Positions 57,296 through 64,000 of a stretch of DNA of 64,000 nucleotides are shown piece after piece. Both the position numbers and the translations under genes were made by a program. The DNA is from Amoebidium appalachense. Lineage: Eukaryota; Ichthyosporea. Location of the stretch: the NCBI GenBank assembly GCA_963693365.1, contig CAVNZM010000003.1, positions 4,898,001 through 4,962,000 on the forward strand, written 5' to 3'. Under the pieces are notes generated by a model. The model had not been told where the DNA came from and ran no database searches. It was given only the letters and a program-made list of their open reading frames with translations. Position 1 is the stretch's first letter, and each line of letters opens with the position of its first letter.

Positions 57296-57919
57296 ACCAC
57301 CACCACTGCTTGAGGGCGCGCATGCACGCATGCAAGCACACACACACAAACACACACACACGCATCCCCAGCCGCACGCGCGCGCGCGCACACACACACA
57401 CACACACAGAATCTTCCTCGCTCCCCCCCTCACCCCACCCGCACATTCCTAAACACACACACCCACAACACGCATGCACACACGCATGCACACACACGAA
57501 CACGCACACGGGCACAGGCCCAGGCACCCACCCACACGCACATACACACACAGACACCCACACGATCCCAAACACACAACGGCTGCCTTCCATACACACA
57601 CAGGCATGCACACAGGCACACACATACATATACACACATCAAGATAAACAAACAACCCAAATCCCTTCTCCCCACACTGCTTACATCTACTCGGCATAGC
57701 CACGACCGGAATGTCTCTGTTTAGGCATCACACCAACACCATCAGGTGGGCCACACACACACTACCCCCACTCTACAATCGTATCCTCTCACGCACAACG
57801 GCAAGCACACACACACACAGGCACGCGCGCGCACGCACGCAGGCACGCAGGCACGCACACACGCACGCACACACACACCCCACATCAAGACAAGCATATG
57901 TTCAACCCAATCTCCCCCT

Positions 57920-57964
<45 letters not shown>

Positions 57965-58793
57965 ACACACGTTCTGGGCTACCAGCTCGTCACTTACTTC
58001 TGCTCGGCATCGCCACGACGGACGGCCTCTGTTTAGGCATCACACCAACACCATCATTTGGGCCTCCCTGTCCCACACTATGTCTCCCAGGCGGGGGCAA
58101 AGAGCCCGAAGACTGCGGCCCCCCACCATAGGTGGACTGCCCCCCACCGACCCCCCCACCATACGCACTCTGTTCCCGATACGACGGGTAGTTTGTGCTC
58201 ACACTTTTACGGAAAGGAACCCCCTGTTGCTGGAAATTTCCTTGACCCCCCTGCTGTACGGGTGGCTGTGGTTGCTGCTGTTGGGGGGGAGGGCCACCAT
58301 ACTGCGATCCCATTGGCTGAATTTGAGATGGCGGGAAATTTGGATTTGGACCCCCGCCGTACTGAGACGGCTGCTGATAAGCCCCCCCGTGTGGTTGGCC
58401 GTAAATAGACTGGGCCGGGCCGACTTGGCTGACCCCCCCGGCCTGCCCGTAGCCCTGTTGCTGTGGCGGACGGTATTGGGACTGGGGGGGAATTCCGGCC
58501 ACTGGCGGTGAAGGGCACAAGACGGGGGGATATTTGCGAAACCCCCCCAGCATAGCTGTTTGGTGTGTCCATTCCTTGTGTGGGCTGGTTGCCATACATA
58601 GACACAGACCCCCCTACGGGTTGGCTCCCCTGGCGGCCATATTTGGGGGAGGTGAGGTCGGGCTGGGGTTGTTGCTGCTGTTGGTAGTTGGGCCGTGGTG
58701 GCGGGCCACTGGTCGGCATACGCACAAGGCTGAATGGGGAGGGGGGGAGGGGGGGGGGGGGAGGTGGAAGGAGGAGGAGGAGGATGATGTCAG

Positions 58794-58855
<62 letters not shown>

Positions 58856-59667
58856 GGGAGGGGGAGGGGGGGGGGGGAGGGGGAAAGGGGTGTGTGTGTT
58901 ATGTATGCGTTAGAGGGTTGGAAATATGGAGGAGACACCAAAGGACAAATTACAAGACGTCAGTGGTGGTGGTGGGGGGGGGAGGAGGGCGGAGAGGGGA
59001 TGATGTGAGGTGTGCACCGTGACGAAGCATAACCATAAGGGACACAAAGCAACAGAGAGGGATAGGTGATAAAGGGTAGAAGGGGAAAGTAGAGGGCGCA
59101 GAACTGGTGGGCATGTGGACCGGACTGGTTGGGCGGGGGGGAAAGGGGGGGGGGGGTGCTACAGAGTTAAGTACACATTCACGATGGACATCACAATGCA
59201 AAACTTGCAGGCACACATGAGCACACACAAGCACACACGCACGCACGCACGCACACACGCACGCACGCACACACGCCCGCCCGCCCGCCTACATGCGCGT
59301 GTGTGCACACGTGCACATAGACGCGTACGCTCGCGCGCACACACATGCGCATGCACAGGTACGCGCACATAGCACGCACGCGACACATATAGGAGCACAC
59401 TTCCGTAGTGCTGAACACAATGGAGAAATTTTTCGTAAGCATGCATGCATTTACCACACAGTGCACTGTAAGCACACACATGGCTACCATTATGATCTAA
59501 CACACAGAACTGAAACGCTCAGTCCATACATATCAGCAACTAGCCCACATCATCACCACTTTGCCCATCTCCTCCCTCCCCTCCTCCTACCCCCTCCCTC
59601 CCCCTCTTCCCTCCTTCCCCTCCCCCCCCCCCCCCCCCCCCGCCCGCACAAAAACACACACAACACG

Positions 59668-59730
<63 letters not shown>

Positions 59731-61092
59731 CTCATACGGCTGCTCCTCCTGCTGCCTCCAATCTGCCTGCGACTGCGACATCTGCCCCTGTCCCCCCTGC
59801 ACCCACCCAGCCTTCGACCCGCCAATCTGACCCGGCCCACCAACCTGACCAGGCCCGGATGGCTTCTGACCCGGACCCGGAACTCCCCCCTTCCCAGGGA
59901 TTCCCTCCAACACATCATACGGTTCATCTGGGTAATTCCTCTGTGGTTGGGGTGGGGGAACCCCCCCTCCCCCTCCCATTTGTCCCTGCCTCATGGGTCC
60001 AGAAAGGTTCATGTAATACGCTGGGGCCCCCTGTTGGCTCCCAGGCATTGTTCCATGTTCCTCCCCTTCCTCCTCCCCCTCCCCTTCCATCGCCGTGTGT
60101 GCGACGTCGTCGAACCCGGCGTCCGAAGGCTGAAGAACGACCGACGGCTTGAAATTTCGTTGAAAATGCGACCCCATTTGTGAATTTACCGGAGGGGGAG
60201 GGGGTTCCGAAGGTGGACCCTGTCCCTGTCCCTGCCCTTGCTGCATATCCCCCATGCCCCCCGGCCTCCCACCGCCTATCGACGTCGGCGGCGGTATATT
60301 TCCGTACGGTGCCGGCCGAATTACCGACTGCCCCGCAGGGGGGTTCATACCGGAGACCCCATTTTCCGCATGCGCGCCCCCCGCATCCTGCCCGTAATCG
60401 GTCTCGGGTACTCGGGGGGGTTGCGGTGGCGGTCGGAAACCTCCGTCAATAGATCCGACAGAAGAAGAGGGTGGTCGGGTAGAAACCTGCGAAGCGAGCG
60501 TCGGTGGTGGTTGTTGTTGGGAAGGGACGGGGGCGATGGGAGTTGTTTGCGGAGTATCATTGGATGGAGCAGAAATGGTTGATTGTGTTGCGGAGGCCGC
60601 GGTTATGTTTACGCAAATGGTGATCTGTTCCTTGTTTGGACCGAAGAGGGTGCTCTTTTGGAACTGAACGTGGCACACGAACTTGATCCGTTCGGCGTAT
60701 CTACGACTGTTGATCTCGTTTATCGTCACTTCCAGTTTGGTTTGAGAGTCACGGCGGCAGAAGTCGATGTTCGAGGAGAGAAGCTGCAGGGGGGGAGGGG
60801 GAGGGGGGGGGGGATGTGTGAGCGGTAAATCGTTTGGATGTGAGGATGAAATGGGAAAGATGTATGGGAAGAAACTCGGCACTGTGTGTGGTGTGTGCGT
60901 GTGCGTGTGTGTACGTGCATGCGCGAGCACGTGCATGTGTAGGGGTGTGTGTGTGTGCACATGTGCGTGTGTGCATGTGCGTGTGTGCCCGTGTGTGTGT
61001 GGGTGTGGATGTGCGCGTGTGTATGTGTGTGTCTGTGTGCGTGTGTGTGTGGATGGGTGGGTAGTTGTGCATGTGTGTGCATGTGTGTGCAT

Positions 61093-61123
<31 letters not shown>

Positions 61124-61861
61124 CGCGCGCGTGTCTGTGTGTGTGCGTGTGCGGCACGCGTCCGTGCACGACCGAGCATTTGTGCGTTTGTGCAAGGTGT
61201 GCACTGACATGAGCATGTCCATGTGTGTGCATGTGTGCACATGGCGTGTGTGTGCGTGCGCGTGCACATGTGCATGCCATGCCCGTGTCTGTCCTAGTTA
61301 TTCGTCGATTCTTCGAAAACTGCAGCACATACACGTGCTTGCATGTGCAGTACATCAACAAATTTCAGGCAGAAGAAGGCAAAGGGAACAAAAATATTAG
61401 AAGGTTAAGGAAACAAACATATTAGTAAATAGATTTGTGTTGGTGTATTGTATCTATGTGTCTAGACATATATATAGCATGAGAGCACGGGTACGAACAA
61501 ACACGCCTAGGGGCTGAGCTTTTCGTGTGTCTTCAAAGATATGTGCCTGCACGTGCCCGCCTGAGCGCAAATGTGTGGCGCACGCACACGTACATGTCAG
61601 TACCTGTCTTTGTGGGTGTGCATACGTGTTGTGGGTGTAGGTGTGGGAGTGCGTGTGCCCAGGGTGTGGGGTGTGTGGCTGTATGTATGTGTGCGCCAGA
61701 TTGGCTTAGATGTATTCCTGTCTTATATGTATAGGTGTGTACGTGTGTAAGCGTGTATGTGTGTGTGTGCTTCTTGTGTAAGTGTGTGTGTGTGTGTGTG
61801 TGTGTGTGCTTGTGCGTGTGTGTGTGTGCGCACGTGTGCGTACCCCCCCATGTGTGCTTGC

Positions 61862-61896
<35 letters not shown>

Positions 61897-62736
61897 CTGC
61901 TTGATATCCCATTGCCAACACTGATGCAAGTGCATGTGCCCGTCGCAGTGTGCATGTGACAGCATGGAAATAGGCAAGAGCATTACAACATGACATGATA
62001 TTGTGTGCACAAGTGTGCGGCTGTGTGCTTGTGTGAGAAGATCATCCCCCCCCCCCCCCCCCCCCCCCCTAAAAAAACAAAAAAACAAAAAAAAACACGT
62101 GCCGGCAGCACTGTGCTGTAGGGTTGTTGAAGATAAGGTGACATGTGTGTATTGTTCTAACGTGAGTGTCACTGCTATAGCAACCGAAACAGTAGCCAAA
62201 CAATCACAACATACACACACATACACACCGAAAACGAAAAGAACTAGGAGAAAGAGAGAGAGAGGAAAGAAAAGAAAGGTGAGTAGGGAAGAAAGGAAGT
62301 AAGTGCGTGCACACACACGCACGGACGGACGAACGGACGCACGGACTTACGGACGCACGGGACGCACGGACGCACGCACTCACACACTCTCACACGCACG
62401 CACACACGCACACACGCGTGCGCGCACACGTGCGCACACATACACACACCGATGTAGGCCTGCGCGCACACAGCACAAGCAAGCAAAATGCAAGTGTGCA
62501 GCCAGGGGCACATCAACCATGCAACACAAACCCGCCCCCTCAATACAAGGACCAAAAATAAACACACCATCACCCACCTCGTTAAGTTTTTCAATGCCAT
62601 ATTTCAGGTGCAGCCACTCGTGTGGTTTCAGGTATATTTGCCTTAGTGTCGTCCTGTCCAAATCGATTACTCTCTTATCGGCGCGGGACTTCGTCGAAAA
62701 GGTGACTAAGTGATGTGACTCGGCCTGCGCCGCCAT
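53824..62736 (-). CDS. SH2-domain protein, Pro/Gln/Gly-rich
   Basis: Six exons: 62578-62736, 59729-60783, 57998-58729, 56634-56925 (or from 56913), 55258-55425, 53824-54028, giving about 869 residues. Residues 1-115 or so form a compact unrecognised region ([18 protein letters not shown], then [18 protein letters not shown]). A long low-complexity linker rich in Pro, Gln, Gly, Tyr and Ser follows. The C-terminus is an SH2 domain across exons 5-6: [12 protein letters not shown], the phosphotyrosine-binding Arg in [25 protein letters not shown], then [11 protein letters not shown]. It ends DAENYVIF, with a tyrosine that could itself be a ligand. All phases agree except inside exon 3, where one extra base in a G7 or C7 run (about 58543-58549 or 58485-58491) shifts the frame. 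A scaffold or adaptor in tyrosine-kinase signalling is likely. Confidence 0.8.
54040..54800. repeat. (GT)n and poly-G tracts, SH2-gene intron 5
   Basis: GT at about 54046-54107, 54317-54367 and 54698-54800, with G homopolymers at 54130-54161, 54237-54257 and 54389-54406. A moderately repeated segment lies at 54425-54545 and again at 55050-55185. Confidence 0.9.
55955..56175. repeat. (GT)n and poly-G, SH2-gene intron 4
   Basis: GT at about 55955-56040 followed by GC/GT-rich words and a 37-base G run at 56139-56175. Confidence 0.93.
57310..57650. repeat. CA-rich compound repeat, SH2-gene intron 3
   Basis: CA and CACG words with interruptions, after a C homopolymer at 57264-57294. Another CA/CG tract lies at 57800-57880. 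Confidence 0.9.
57690..57752 (-). repeat. Partial duplicate of SH2-gene exon 3 end
   Basis: Repeats about 60 bases of the exon 3 terminus (58002-58064), including GTGATGCCTAAACAGAGAC, about 310 bases into the following intron. The copy's donor region has diverged. Confidence 0.7.
58797..58853. repeat. (GT)n, SH2-gene intron 2
   Basis: About 28 GT units. The adjoining segment 58898-58965 repeats 54162-54230 from intron 5 (gtatgcgttagagggttggaaatatggagga). Confidence 0.92.
59676..59728 (-). repeat. (GT)n forming the exon 2 donor
   Basis: On the sense (minus) strand exon 2 ends ...GAGAG and the intron starts GTGTGTGTGT: the first dinucleotide of the microsatellite is the 5' splice site. Confidence 0.85.
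60880..61300. repeat. GT-rich compound repeat, SH2-gene intron 1
   Basis: GT with GC/AT interruptions. Further GT-rich sequence lies at 61600-61890 and CA/CG-rich sequence at 62310-62450. Confidence 0.9.
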
Positions 62737-64000
62737 TTTTAAAGTGGTTTAAAGGAACATGTGGGTACAATGGCGATGTCTATTACTTGGCTACTGCCGT
62801 CCAGGCACACAGCCAGCTCATTTGACCAACTAAATCCAGAACCCCAAGCTTTGCGCGCTTCAAAAGAGAGCGCGCGTTGGCACCATGGAGCCTGTAAAGT
62901 GGAAAAATGTAAGTGTATGCCTCAGGGAAACTGAGAAACCAGCAGCCTTTGTAACCATCCGAACCAACCATTCCTAAAACATCACGTCATTTTCTTACCC
63001 AGGGTCTCCGGAGCATTCTGGCCGTGAGTTGAAACATTTGCAAACATGCATGCACGCTCACAGAAGCAAACAAGCCGGTTTACACACTGTCTGAGTCGGA
63101 AAAATAAGAGGAAAGAAATCTGCACAAGGGCACTCTTTTCTTTCACTCAGTCTCTACAGCCTGCCCCCCGCCCCCCCCCCCCCCCCCCCCCTTCCCGTGC
63201 ATTTTCCTAGTGTCGTTCCCTCTAAGCAGCGCATTGCCATATATAACATAGCTAGCCTTCTATCCTGAAAATTATTCAAGGTGAGCAAGCCCTTGTGTCA
63301 CCTCGTTCAAGTTACCTCTTGACAAGTAACAAGCAAATCATCAACATACCTTTTTGGTTGGGTGAGCTGAGCGGAAGTGCGGCTGACCTGCGCATATAGT
63401 ATTAAAATTGCATGCAAATACGCACAAGAGAGGATAGTAAGAAAGTTGGCCAAGCTACTAAACCTTCCTAGCAAAAATGGGCTGAGAGGAGAGGATACGC
63501 ACGAATGGGCTCCGATTTTCAGGCAGCCAACTGTAAGATAAATCATAGAAACATCAGCCAGGGTATTATTCCGTGGATCAAATAGAGAGTATCTCCTCTC
63601 GTCTCTTCTAGCGCCTCTGAAGCAAAAAGCAACGAAGAAACGCCTAAATCATACTCTCTCATCTACCAGAAAAAAAAGCTTGTTCCGTAAACTTAGCCGT
63701 ATGTATACACACAAAGCCTTTTCCACTCAAAAAGTTACACAATCCTATTCCGGGCCAGCCACTTTATTACAAAAGACCCGATTCGACCACATATTGGCCC
63801 GGGCATCCCAAATTCCCGATCAGATCGGATCTGACTATGGCATCTTGAGATTCCCATCTCGATCACGGGCAGCCAGTGCACAACCAAAACGATGACAAAG
63901 GCTTGGCTCTAAATAGCATGTTGCATGCATAACTTATATATGTTGTGCATTATTTCTCAGCGTTATGTTTTAGTTTTATTTCAAAAAAATACTGATGGCG
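62737..64000. other. Upstream of SH2 gene, no recognised gene
   Basis: Unique sequence with a C-run at 63164-63191. A minus-strand frame (63307-63546) contains KRYVDDLLVT, which resembles an RT catalytic box, but nothing around it confirms this. Confidence 0.35.

Overview
This is a eukaryotic nuclear window. Genes are split by long introns filled with simple repeats: very long (CA)n/(GT)n tracts, (GA)n tracts and G or C homopolymers of 20-60 bases. There are no bacterial-style operons, rRNAs or tRNAs. An SH2-domain protein points towards a holozoan or amoebozoan-type protist, or an early animal. A three-AP2-domain protein is unusual for animals, so I leave the taxon open. Most long open frames in the window are artefacts of CA/GT, GA or poly-G/C tracts. 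The genes below were rebuilt by hand from conserved protein motifs and splice-site phase.

Layout. 1-8.3 kb: no recognisable gene; it holds a 175-bp hAT-type MITE (1480-1654, perfect 8-bp target duplication), a 720-bp terminal-inverted-repeat element (3433-4152) and a large CA-rich tract (6.35-6.86 kb). 8.7-16.3 kb, minus strand: a tyrosine aminotransferase copy (TAT-A) that is a pseudogene with at least five independent lesions. 42.4-50.8 kb, minus strand: an intact tandem paralogue (TAT-B), 12 exons, 418 codons, fully in frame. Between the copies, the upstream flank of TAT-A is interrupted at 16.53 kb and resumes at 40.74 kb. The interruption begins and ends with pieces of a LINE-like element (reverse transcriptase at 39.05-40.71 kb, cysteine/histidine-rich C-terminus plus A-rich tail at 16.53-16.95 kb). 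Inside it lies a block of about 22 kb with deoxyhypusine hydroxylase (DOHH) exons in circularly permuted order, a single-exon three-AP2-domain gene, a very young full-length Ty1/copia element (30127-36011, TSD caacc) and a very young 1.1-kb TRIM-like mini-LTR element (37726-38841, TSD gcatg). 53.8-62.7 kb, minus strand: a six-exon gene for a Pro/Gln/Gly-rich protein of about 869 residues with a C-terminal SH2 domain.

How it fits together. The locus looks like a tandem TAT duplication in which one copy decayed while its 5' flank was repeatedly invaded in a nested fashion. Microsatellites act directly at splice sites: several TAT acceptors are the last CAG of a (CA)n tract, one SH2-gene donor is the first GT of a (GT)n tract, and CA expansion appears to have erased two exon edges in TAT-A. 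Both LTR elements share a primer-binding site complementary to the anticodon arm of initiator tRNA-Met. In both, an open frame starts inside the LTR and runs through that site; in the full-length element that frame is gag.
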